Source: Glandiceps talaboti (lineage: Eukaryota > Hemichordata > Enteropneusta > Spengelidae). From it: 20,000 nucleotides of DNA. Position numbers and translations under genes: made by a program. Positions 9,341-17,881 of the stretch are shown here, one piece after another (the stretch's first letter is position 1; each line of letters starts with the position of its first letter). The stretch covers positions 7,103,716-7,123,715 of the forward strand of contig NC_135557.1 in assembly GCF_964340395.1 (NCBI RefSeq), in the 5' to 3' direction. The notes beneath the pieces were generated by a model, which had not been told where the DNA came from, searched no databases, and saw only the letters and a list, made by a program, of their open reading frames with translations.

Positions 9341-9685
9341 CGCCCCCCACTTCAGGCATCGGATTTGTGGGTTGATTGATTATGTTATATTGTTCATTAT
9401 ATGTTAACATCAAATATCTGGTTTTCTTACCAAACTCATGGGGGGATAAACCAAATTGAAAGTCAATATAATGAACGCACGATTTTTTAAATTTTTTATG
9501 TCTACCGTAACGTCTTTTATAACTAAAATTAGGACACGCAATCTTAACCACATTATACTAATTCTAATGCTCCACTGGCTACCAGGAATTGTGAGAATAG
9601 TATTCATATGATCAGACTTAGTACTTTATCATTTGAATCTTAGCCTGAGAAGACACAAAAGTAAGCTTTTTGATCGAGATGAAGG

Positions 9686-9815
9686 ACCACACCACACCAC
9701 ACCACACAACACAGCACAACGCAACACCACACCGCATCACATAACACCACGCACCACACAACACTACAGCACAGCACAGCACAGCACATTACATTATACT
9801 ACACCACACCACGCC
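9686..9815 (+). repeat. Degenerate CACCA/CACAA simple repeat
   Basis: A run of CACCACACCA, ACACAACAC and ACAGCACAGC words of 5-base periodicity covers about 130 bases. The His/Thr-rich frame through it is not a gene. Confidence 0.85.
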
Positions 9816-9854
9816 ACAATATGCACTGAGGGAAGTAAGTACAGCTCGTTTCAT

Positions 9855-9881
9855 GTTAGTGTTCGTTGGCTCTGTTTGATA
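9855..9881 (+). repeat. Dispersed repeat family R1, copy 3 (partial)
   Basis: TTAGTGTTCGTTGGCTCTG and TTTGAT match copies 1 and 2; upstream similarity to copy 2 runs from about 9837. The copy is cut off by the adjoining GATA array. Confidence 0.5.
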
Positions 9882-9908
9882 GAGATAGATAGCTAGATAG
9901 TAGCTAGC

Positions 9909-9989
<81 letters not shown>

Positions 9990-10054
9990 GGATGGATAGA
10001 TGGCTAGATAGATGGAAAGATAGATAGATAGATAGATAGTAGCTAGCTAGATAG

Positions 10055-10131
<77 letters not shown>
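9880..10131 (+). repeat. (GATA)n microsatellite
   Basis: About 250 bases of GATA/TAGA tetranucleotides, with interruptions TAGCTAGC, GATGGATG and GAAGATAG that split it into at least two pure blocks. Confidence 0.97.
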
Positions 10132-10132
<1 letters not shown>

Positions 10133-10442
10133 TAGTTGTATTATAGTGACACAGTTTCACATACATAAGTACATACATACAGTAGTAATTAATGTGGTTT
10201 ATGAGTCACTTGTACCCAAATAAGTCTTCACATGTGGCCTTCAAGAAAATATGAATCATAAGTATCTACAACCACGAAGACGCCAATAAGAAATTAAACT
10301 GCTTATACTACACATTATACCACGGCTAGACCGACTTGGCCAATCAGAGGCCTTGATTTCGGTTGGTTTCCTGGCGCCACAACCCATTCTTTCTTAGGGG
10401 TGTGTTTCAAAAGATCCGTTTAAGCCAATCACGCCGTAGTAT

Positions 10443-10552
10443 AAGTAAGATAGACAACTCTTTCAGTAGGGTTATGTGCCAAAAAACTCGGGGGCTACGC
10501 CCCCTCGTTTATAGGCACATACCCTCCCAAACTCGTTGGAATATCTATTGCT
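10443..10552. repeat. Long imperfect foldback with GC-rich core
   Basis: A strong hairpin is nested at the centre: GGGTTATGTGCC (10469-10480) pairs with GGCACATACCC (10514-10524), and inside it GGGGGC pairs with GCCCCC around a TAC loop (10490-10504). Weaker complementarity (GATA, CAAC/GTTG) extends to about 10445 and 10545. The plus-strand frame at 10363-10554 across it is not supported as a gene. Confidence 0.7.
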
Positions 10553-11482
10553 AAACATAGTGAGATCACAGTTCTTGTTACATGTTGTCTATTATGAAAT
10601 ACACATGTAAATCCTTAAGACATACTGCGACTAGGCGCAGACACGCAGTCGCCAACTTATTTTGACGTCTACATTTGATATTTGCATTGTTCATTTAATT
10701 GAGACAAAACATAGCAAGAAACAGCATATATTTACTCAAACTTGCTGTGGAACGTAACACCTTCTCATCTATTTTGGATTTTTATTTTCTTAGCAAATGT
10801 GAGAAATTTTACATTATTACATTACATTACAATTTACTCCCAGAAATGTGAAAGTGAAAAAATAAAACTAACGACTGTACTCTAAGGCCTAAAAATAATT
10901 GTTTGGTTCCGGTTACCCGACCCCACCTACTTTTTCACTACCGACCCTAAACTTTTTGTTTACTTATTCCAGAAAAAAATATTAAAATAATAAAATCGTA
11001 AAAATTGTGAAGTCACACGAGAAAAAGTGGATAACATCAACTTAAAAAGACACTCTAAAATTGTTCTTCCAATCTGTAATGGCTTTACATCTGATAGGAA
11101 GAAATAAGCAACACCAAGACCATTTGGAAAACAATGGAAAACCTGAACTAGACACTCACTCACGAAAAAAATATAATGAAATAAAATAAAGAATCTACCT
11201 ACCCCACCTATTCTACAATTGAGCGTAACCGGAATCACGCAATTTTTTTTACTTGTCTTAATTCTACCCCATCGCATTGTTTTTCGTCTCTGACGCATTT
11301 TCAGTTTTCTCAGTAAGCTTTTACAAGCAGCTAGTATGTACACCAACGTGCTTGTTACGCTCTATATCAACACAATGAAACCATTGTGAAATGAGTTTTT
11401 TGGGAGTTATTGTCATCATGAAAGCTAGAGGTGTGTCTCTTGGATCCCTATTGTCATAGAAATGTATTTATTGTCGTAGACA
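10553..11482. other. Noncoding AT-rich stretch
   Basis: No gene supported. A 128-codon minus-strand frame (10960-11346) has a basic N-terminal half and an AT-driven Phe/Leu-rich second half; its start is not ATG and no family is recognisable. TTCCGGTTAC at about 10908 recurs inverted near 11225, with nearby CCCCACCTA words on both sides. Confidence 0.35.
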
Positions 11483-11787
11483 CTACTTGACCCGATTTTT
11501 AAAAGGTACATCCTTGGCAAATGTCAAAGGGCAAAAGCTACAATTGCCACATCGTGTTGTCCAATCCTGCCAGGTTTCTAAACCAGTGAGTGGTAGATGA
11601 TAGCGAGGAAAGAATATCGTATCTTGTACACTAGCCAGAGTATAGGTCATAGTTTCCTTAAAGTTAATACATAATCCTATACATTTATATCCCAACCAAA
11701 GACTGTACAATACGTAGTAATAGCAACGTATTGGAATCTCTTCTGTCACTTCGACTGGGAGTTTCGCAGCACGCCCAATGTCAGCCT
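11483..11787 (-). CDS. Orphan Ig-like exon or exon relic
   Basis: A good acceptor (TTTTCTTAGCAG) opens a phase-1 frame that runs about 100 codons to a stop at 11483. It starts ADIGRAAKLPVEVTEEIPI, which resembles the gene 1 Ig exon at GEIGKLLSVEFLIDIPY (A' and B strands), and continues with LYSLWLGYKC, where a C-strand Trp would be expected. The second half (TGLETWQDWTTRCGNC) lacks the D-x-G-x-Y corner and carries three Cys close together. No transmembrane exon follows and no signal exon precedes it. It may be an alternative terminal exon of gene 1 (giving a soluble form), the remnant of a third paralogue, or a decayed exon. The acceptor is of NAGNAG type (TAG CAG), both keeping frame. Confidence 0.4.
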
Positions 11788-11820
11788 CTGCTAAGAAAAG
11801 ATGCAAAGTCCCCTATGAAT

Positions 11821-12859
11821 CATGGCGGTGTTTAGTTTGGCAGCATTTATACATTCAATTCAAAATGACATTCCATCTCATTGACTCACGTCTGTAGTTA
11901 TTCAACTGCGGAAGAGAAAAATGAGATAATCATGAAATTTGGCACTGGTGTAAAATTCGCAATCACGTGACAAAAACACTCACACACAACCATATGGCGA
12001 CATACAAAGTTAAAAGGTTGATAATCTGAAGTTATATTTCCTCAACCTAATGTGATCATAGACGAAACTGTACTGTAGAATGTGGAATGCTCAAGATACC
12101 ATTGATATCGCATACAACTGATGAACGCGTGCTACTACAAGCAAAGACAACATGAATAGTGTGGACGAATGTACAGAAAAGGCAAAAGGCTTTTTGGACG
12201 GGTAATAAGGAAAAGATAGCCCAGAAACCTAATAATGACAGGTAAGATCAAGTGCACCCTTTTATAGCCTGACCAAAACTTAATTGGCGGATGCTAACAA
12301 TAAGCATGTGACGTATAACACCTATTCACTACTGACAATAACTCAAGAAATTGATACAATTTTGGGCATTCTATTTCATGTAGGAGTAAAAACGCTATCG
12401 CAGAAATGTGCAAGTATTATTTATGTAAATTTGAAATTTGCATTCATATCGCTTACCCTATCCTACCAGGTACCCAATTATGCAGCTTGGTTGACGGCCA
12501 TTAATTTATGGTTCAAATCTTGCCCAAGGACTTTAGTCATTTAGAACAATTGATAGCGACATTACTCGAACCTGCAGATTCCATGGCTGTCATCAACTTA
12601 TCCATTACATCCACTCATCATGACTCCGCACGTACATTACATACCACGTCAGCAAACATAGACAATGCAGGACAGTAAGTAGTTATCTAGTGTTATCCTA
12701 GAAATGTCGCTTGATACGCTGTCTATATAATTACTGGGGAAAGAGTTCAAGGGGAACCCAGCAGTAGGGAATACATAACCCCTGAGAAGGTAAGATCGTA
12801 AATGTCACATACATGTACTTACATTAGAAGTCTTACATCACGCCATTGGGCACTTTGTC
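11821..12859. other. Downstream of gene 1 stop codon; no firm gene
   Basis: This should contain the 3' UTR of gene 1. I found no AATAAA on the minus strand in this interval. A 16-nt block at 11890-11905 is framed by a strong acceptor and a GTGAGT donor (see findings). The plus-strand frame at 12284-12544 begins at TTG and has no recognisable content. Confidence 0.35.
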
Positions 12860-12935
12860 TTACAACATAATGGTATATTCGTTTGGTAAACTTTTCACCG
12901 GAATTCTATGGATTGTTTCATGTTTTGTCAGATAC
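12860..12935 (-). CDS. Gene 1 terminal exon: cytoplasmic tail end
   Basis: After the acceptor TTCCATGGTTACAG the exon opens in phase 2, matching the phase-2 donor of the preceding small exon, and encodes YLTKHETIHRIPVKSLPNEY followed by TIML and TAA at 12860-12862. The tail is short, basic and ends with Tyr-Thr-Ile-Met, a YxxM pattern known from adaptors that bind SH2 domains of PI3-kinase p85; that binding is an inference here. It is not a consensus ITIM, since the -2 residue is Asn. A second acceptor 27 nt upstream (GTGTGTAACAG, exon start 12962) would keep the frame and add nine residues. Confidence 0.6.
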
Positions 12936-13051
12936 CTGTAACCATGGAAACAAATTACGTTACTGTTACACACAAAAAAGTGATAATCATGTATCAGCCT
13001 TAATGACCGAATAATTGAAAATCGTAGTCTGGCAGTACGATTTACTGAAAC

Positions 13052-13093
13052 CTGCCTTTTGAGGATCTCGTCCGGTTTTCTTGGTGTTTCCAC
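13052..13093 (-). CDS. Gene 1 small cytoplasmic exon
   Basis: A 42-nt block between GATTAGTTTTAG and GGCAG|GTTTCAG. In phase 2 (set by the transmembrane exon) it reads WKHQENRTRSSKG, with split Arg codons at both ends, and passes its phase on to the terminal exon. The composition (basic, polar) suits a juxtamembrane tail. The block is short and open in other frames as well, so the main support is the exact phase match on both sides. Confidence 0.5.
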
Positions 13094-13370
13094 CTAAAAC
13101 TAATCACCATGGCAAGTTGAACTCAAATGACCTTTTACTGCATTTTTAGTTTAGGCTGTTACAAAAGGTTGGGTCCGAATCCGATAATGGTTCTATTGCT
13201 GTAGCAACATAATGATTCATCGTTGTTGGCGCCTTTTTTTTTATCATGGTCTTTAAGTATGACAAAAATGGCGTCATTACTTATAACGACTAAGATGGTG
13301 TCTAATAGGTTGACAAATGTACTAACTGTAAGATAATTAAAATAGAAAATCAACTACTGAACGTTCTGAA

Positions 13371-13378
13371 TTCAGTCA

Positions 13379-13418
<40 letters not shown>

Positions 13419-13435
13419 CGCTGTCTATGTCTGCC

Positions 13436-13479
<44 letters not shown>

Positions 13480-13500
13480 CCTCTCTCTATCTCTCTCTTT
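13371..13500. repeat. (GTCT)n / (CT)n microsatellite
   Basis: A GTCT tetranucleotide array with a short CTGTCTATGTCTGC interruption passes into a CT-rich tract. It lies in the gene 1 intron between the transmembrane and the small cytoplasmic exon. Confidence 0.97.
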
Positions 13501-13533
13501 CTTAATTATCATTATAAAGCGTACACTATATAC

Positions 13534-13624
13534 CTTGTTTTTTCTCGACGGTGTCGTCTTCCTATAATTATTATCAGAATCACAGATATCGCCACAAGTA
13601 AACACAACAACGTAGTCCATAACA
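13534..13624 (-). CDS. Gene 1 transmembrane exon
   Basis: The acceptor ACGTTTTAG opens a phase-1 exon of 91 nt ending at ACAAG|GTATAT in phase 2. It encodes LWTT, the hydrophobic helix LLCLLVAISVILIIIIG (about 20 residues with the flanking Leu/Trp), then RRHRREKT, a classic positively charged stop-transfer sequence. This marks gene 1 as a type I single-pass membrane protein. The phase-1 acceptor fits the stalk exon donor exactly (joining codon GTG). The other open frame through this block, starting at an internal ATG (13620), is not hydrophobic and runs on into the microsatellite, so it is a shadow. Confidence 0.85.
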
Positions 13625-13815
13625 CTAAAACGTTTACTCGAGTTAGTTTGAGACCATTTCTTCTTTTATGGGGATCTATCAAAATATATAATCAAAGGAT
13701 TTAGTAACAACATAGATATTTTAACATCACTGGTATTTAGCAAACGCAAAAAAAACTTAAGTTAACGATGTCTGTATTCTGAACAACATTCTATGTAATC
13801 AATTCAATTTTGTGT

Positions 13816-13819
<4 letters not shown>

Positions 13820-13900
<81 letters not shown>

Positions 13901-13975
13901 GAGAGGGGGAGATAGAAGGGGAGAGAGAGAAAGAGAAAGAGAGAGAGAGGAGAAGTGAGAGAGGGGGAGGGAGAT
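13820..13975 (+). repeat. (GA)n purine tract with G-rich interruptions
   Basis: About 70 bases of pure GA followed by GGGGGGGGGCGAGAGGGG-type interruptions and further GA runs. It is a polypurine tract on the plus strand, in the gene 1 intron between stalk and transmembrane exons. Confidence 0.97.
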
Positions 13976-14194
13976 GTAGTACATGAACGGTTATATTTGA
14001 GGTGGGTGGGATTAACTCGAGGTAATATGTTAACACATTATTATCAATAACCTTACACAGAGACGCATTAAGAGCAGACTGAGTACTGATTAATCTTGAA
14101 TGTGTGCAATGATAGGATGATCAGCTGAAATGGTAAAAGTATGAATATTTCAAGATGTTGAATAAACTACAATTGCCTTAGATTTCATACACAC

Positions 14195-14362
14195 CTTTGC
14201 TGCCTTGTTCATCAGTGGTTTGGACAGTGCTGTTCATCGGTGAAGTACTTGTCCTAACCATGGGTTCACTCACATTATTTACAATCGCCTGCTTGCGAAA
14301 ACCAACACCGTTTTTCTTTTTGTATGGAGTTCTTATCACCAGTGGAACTGATTCACCACGGT
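14195..14362 (-). CDS. Gene 1 stalk (linker) exon
   Basis: The acceptor CTCCTTTGCAG and donor GCAAAG|GTGTGT bound 168 nt in phase 1 at both ends. The product starts RGESVPLVIRTPYKKKNGVG and ends in a Ser/Thr-rich stretch (MVRTSTSPMNSTVQTTDEQG) with sequons NVS and NST. This composition, with no domain signature, directly before the transmembrane exon suits an extracellular, probably O-glycosylated stalk. It can be skipped without changing frame, so soluble-length or stalk-length isoforms are possible. The plus-strand frame at 14197-14400 is a shadow. Confidence 0.7.
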
Positions 14363-15338
14363 CTGCAAAGGAGGTCTCAAATGGTGGTCAAATGTGTTGA
14401 ATTTTATCGCAATTGCACGAAAAAAAACACATTTTGTACATGCATTGCCATTAATAATTAAATCAAATTAAATAAAGATACTAGGTATTTAAACTTACTT
14501 AACATTAAGAGAAGAGCGAAGAATGGTGGTATAATGTTCTCTTTATATCAAACACAAGCCATGATATTGTCATAAAACAGAAAATGTGGATCATGTTCCC
14601 TGGTCATTCTACCTGACAACAACACTTGTTCTGCTGTGCTCGAAATATGTTCAAAATTGTTATTATATTTCCCAAATCTTTCACGAATTATACATGAGAA
14701 GGTATAATTATTCCCAAAAATACTCGCGATGTAAGGATTTTGTCGCTACAAGTCGCTGGACGAGTAGTGACGAGGTCCCTTAAGTCGCTCGTAATTTCCT
14801 TGGCTGAACGAATAAAATAATTAATTATCTAATTAATATCATTAATATGATTATTTCCAATTTCAGAGAATCATGCCTTTTGAGAAAAAAATGGATATAC
14901 TAATTAAAGTATTTCTTGATTTATAAACTGCAGGTAGGCCTTTCTCTCACATTGACGGAAATCTGTCGAAAGTATCAAAACAAATGCATCTGTTATTCTC
15001 TATTCCAAGTTTCCAAAAAATCTAGGTATTGAAATTGACATATAGAGGAGTAATGTGAAATAATATATGCCAAATCTGTGGTGTATATCTGAATTAAATT
15101 TATTGCATAACGTGTAAAATGTGTGTATGTACAGTAACAAACATCCTAATAACCTTTTTGCAGTTTGAGTTACAAACAAGGACTTGACATAATACAAGAT
15201 ATTATGTTGTTTCACATTGATTTTTTTTCAAGTGGGAAGCCATGACAACATTGTTTTATAGATAGATCCAAAAATAAATACCCAATCGATATCCATATCA
15301 CCACCTAACTGGAACTGAATGAAAAACTACAAACTCAC
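14363..15338 (-). other. Gene 1 intron between Ig and stalk exons
   Basis: AT-rich, no firm content. The plus-strand frame at 14586-14783 begins at GTG, not ATG, and although its start is hydrophobic it has no family signature; the minus-strand frame at 15000-15215 is AT-driven. Confidence 0.5.
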
Positions 15339-15758
15339 CTATGTCTTCCTTGACCATAATTGTAAAATAAGAATGGATTTCATAAGACTCAGCTGACGTA
15401 GTTCCTGTTAAGATTCTGAAGTCGTAGTCACCAACGTCCGACAAATCTAATTTAGCAATGGTGAAGTTAACATTGAGACGGAACTCTGGATTGGAATGAT
15501 ACGCCAAGGAATAGCCGCCATATTGTTGAACTTTGACCTCTCCAGCATCACTTTCAACTAAGAGCAGACGTACACGTCTTTCCCTGTTTGGCGTCGTCTG
15601 CCACAACACCATGTCTGCATAACCATTGTTGTGGAATAGATAAGGGATGTCAATGAGGAACTCGACTGATAATAACTTCCCAATTTCACCTCGTAGCACT
15701 TTTGGGGTTACTGGATTCGATGACGTCACTACCGAGTTTGTGTCAGAGGTGATCAAAG
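15339..15758 (-). CDS. Gene 1 Ig-like exon (cysteine-free domain)
   Basis: The acceptor TTATCTTGTCAACAG and the strong donor GACATAG|GTGAGTTT bound 420 nt, phase 1-1, giving 139 full codons. Strand pattern by eye: KVLRGEIGKLLSVEF (A'/B), DMVLWQTTP (C strand with the core Trp), RRVRLLLVES (C'), FRLNVNFTIAKLDLSDVGDY then DFRI (E/F, with the D-x-G-x-Y corner), SYFTIMV (G). The corner Tyr is kept but the Cys two residues later is Phe, and no Cys occurs anywhere in the exon, so this domain has no intradomain disulfide. NFT is a sequon. An upstream signal-peptide exon is needed and not securely found. It is the best-preserved domain of the three firm ones. Confidence 0.8.
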
Positions 15759-15942
15759 CTGTTGACAAGATAATTATTTAAAATCACCATTTTAGAGCTG
15801 GTGTAGGTCACATATATCAAATTCTATAAAAATGAACTCTTCAGTTTGTTGGGCAGAGAAAGACAAAGCTTTATTAGCATGACGTCATCACAAGAGTTGC
15901 TGTTAATTTCAATTGGCTCTTGACGCATGCATGCACTCATAC

Positions 15943-16142
15943 AGAGGCAGACAGACAGACAGACAAACCGGGAGGCAGACAGAAATATAGAGACATACAC
16001 ATACATACATACATACATACAATACATACAATACATACATACATACATACATACATACATACATAATACATACATACATGCATACATGCAAACATACATA
16101 CATTTTGTACGTACATACATCGTACATACATACATACATACA

Positions 16143-16172
<30 letters not shown>
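15943..16172. repeat. (CAGA)n and (ACAT)n microsatellites
   Basis: CAGA repeats (15943-15983) lead into an ACAT array (about 15995-16172) interrupted by AATACATACA, GCATACATGCAA and TTTTGTACGTACATACATCG. Long frames through it on both strands are low-complexity shadows. Confidence 0.97.
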
Positions 16173-16173
<1 letters not shown>

Positions 16174-17159
16174 GTATACCAACAATGTTATTTAATGAGC
16201 ACAGAATTCGAAAACACCACACCCTCAGTTATCAAGCAACCTTCTCGATTTTCTCAACCTCGGTCACACTACTACATGGATTAAGATTTGTACATTCGAC
16301 TTGTCATAAAAATATCACCACGGTTTCAGACTGCTCGCATGCCGCCCCCTTAAAAGAGAGACTGGGGATTCCCCTAACGGGATATGACGTATTGCTGTTT
16401 CCTCTACATGCACATACTTAATAATACTTTACGACGGTTTCGGAAGTATCATATTATGTTATCGGGTAATTCCACAATGACGGCACGGGGATTTCCGTAC
16501 TTTACATTTAATAAATGTGTTCTTGTAGTATGACTTGTTGTAAAACTACTAAGATATTGATATAGTTCTGCTTTTAAAAAAACAACAACAAATAAACAGG
16601 ATTATTTAACTAAGTATGTACTGATTAGCACATGGATTGTGGAGCATTTTTCGAAAAGTGCAAATCGTACACGTGTACATCTTGTCAATTTGCCAACAGG
16701 GAAATGGGAAGTTTACTTTGGAGATATTACAAGTCGTTGTTGGCAACTCGAAACACCAAATTGCGAAATACTTTTATGTGTTTACATACATCCATCTAGT
16801 TTTCACGAAGCTTAAACTTATGTTGTGTTTTCGAAGAGAAACACCTTGTGACATTAAACCTGTACTAGCTGCAAGTTGGATATCTTGTTTTCATCAAATA
16901 GTCAAATATATATTAACTAGAAATTGTCAGTTACTTATAAAAAAGACATTGCAGTGGTTAACATTAATCGTAGGTAGTGTAGTGGCAAGTTTAAATATTG
17001 AGCAAAAATTGTTATAAGTATTTAGCAACTGCAGTATAGATTTTCAATTAACCTCTTCGCTGAAAATTGTTAAGATACTAATAATTAGTCAGTGTACATG
17101 TTAATCAGTGGTCGATCTTATCCATGGATATTGCAGTAACTGGTTTAAATCGTGGTCGC
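16173..17159. other. Upstream side of gene 1, no firm gene
   Basis: A plus-strand frame (16637-17017, 126 codons, TTG start) is the longest here; its product is rich in Ile/Leu/Lys from AT bias, with no signature, and I do not call it a gene. Around 16340-16380 a short GC-richer patch occurs without recognisable content. Confidence 0.35.
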
Positions 17160-17355
17160 CGTTGAGGGCGTTGATGTTTAGGTGCAGACCCAAAAATCGA
17201 TTTGATTTATCATGTATACAGCTACAGAAAATACATTCACTCAAGCATGGATGATTCAATACGTTACATGATGTACGATATTACTAGTATTAAGTTATTA
17301 TCTAACACAACATTTTAAAGAAAATCCTCAATTGCAACTAGTGCCGCTTTAAGTG
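17160..17355 (+). repeat. Dispersed repeat family R3, copy 2
   Basis: Matches 7619-7872 through GAGGGCG, TTTAGGTGCAGACCCAAAAA, ACAGCTACAG, TTCACTCAAGC, TTCAATACGT, AAGTTATTATCTAACA and GTGCCGCTTTA, in the same order and orientation, but about 60 bases shorter. Confidence 0.7.
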
Positions 17356-17364
17356 TAATGCTTG

Positions 17365-17461
17365 TACACTACACTACACTACACTACACTACTCTACACT
17401 ACACTACACTACACCACACCACACCACATTACACTACACTACACTACACTACACTACACTA
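17365..17461 (+). repeat. (CTACA)n pentanucleotide array
   Basis: About 97 bases of ACTAC units with CTCTA and CACCA variants in the middle. Confidence 0.95.
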
Positions 17462-17736
17462 TCATTGTAATTGCTCGTTTCATAGAAGTGACTGAAATGA
17501 CCATGTTGATGTGAAATTGGTATTTAATAAACACTTTGCTGTACCATTCTCGCAAACCAGAGCTGTCATTTCTTCCGCTACCCTTCGAACGCCGCGTTAA
17601 GAACGGTGCCGTAAAACAGTGTGTGGTTTGCGACGATGTGCTGTACCTGGAAAAACGTATGTCAAACAAGGTAGTCCAAGTCCGTGTTCGCTATTTAAAA
17701 TGTAAAATATTAGACACGTGTGTGCACAATTTTTAA
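17454..17736. other. GC-richer block open on both strands
   Basis: Plus-strand frame 17536-17736 reads SFLPLPFERRVKNGAVKQCV then VCDDVLYLEKR, with a single CxxC and no second zinc-binding pair. On the minus strand a good acceptor (ACATACGTTTTTCCAG, exon from 17653) opens a phase-2 frame reading YSTSSQTTHCFTAPFLTRR then SKGSGRNDSSGLREW, up to a GT near 17558, also phase 2. The latter resembles a Ser-rich basic tail exon, like the cytoplasmic exon of gene 1, but has no partners. I cannot decide between them, and neither may be real. Confidence 0.2.
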
Positions 17737-17881
17737 TAACTTATTTAAGGTAGTGAGTTGAATATTGAAATATTGAAATTGCGATTTGCTGGTAATACTC
17801 TACGTACCATTGTTGGAGAATGTACATTGCTGTCTTTTGGTAGAAGGCGTACTACACATGGATTTGTATAAATCACTGCAC

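Noticed and set aside
10960-11346. 128-codon minus-strand frame with a short hydrophobic start
   Set aside because: Non-ATG start; an in-frame TAG just upstream prevents a full transmembrane segment; Phe/Tyr-rich AT-driven second half.
13372-13620. 82-codon minus-strand frame ending in Arg/Glu/Asp repeats
   Set aside because: It is an alternative frame of the transmembrane exon that runs on into the GTCT microsatellite; the spliced phase-1 frame explains the block better.
14197-14400. Plus-strand hydrophobic frame
   Set aside because: Antisense shadow of the stalk exon, which has matching splice sites and phases on the minus strand.
15824-16421. Long overlapping frames on both strands
   Set aside because: They are produced by the CAGA and ACAT arrays; the non-repeat ends show no domain.
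16637-17017. 126-codon plus-strand frame
   Set aside because: Non-ATG start, composition dictated by AT content, no family pattern, no supporting neighbours.
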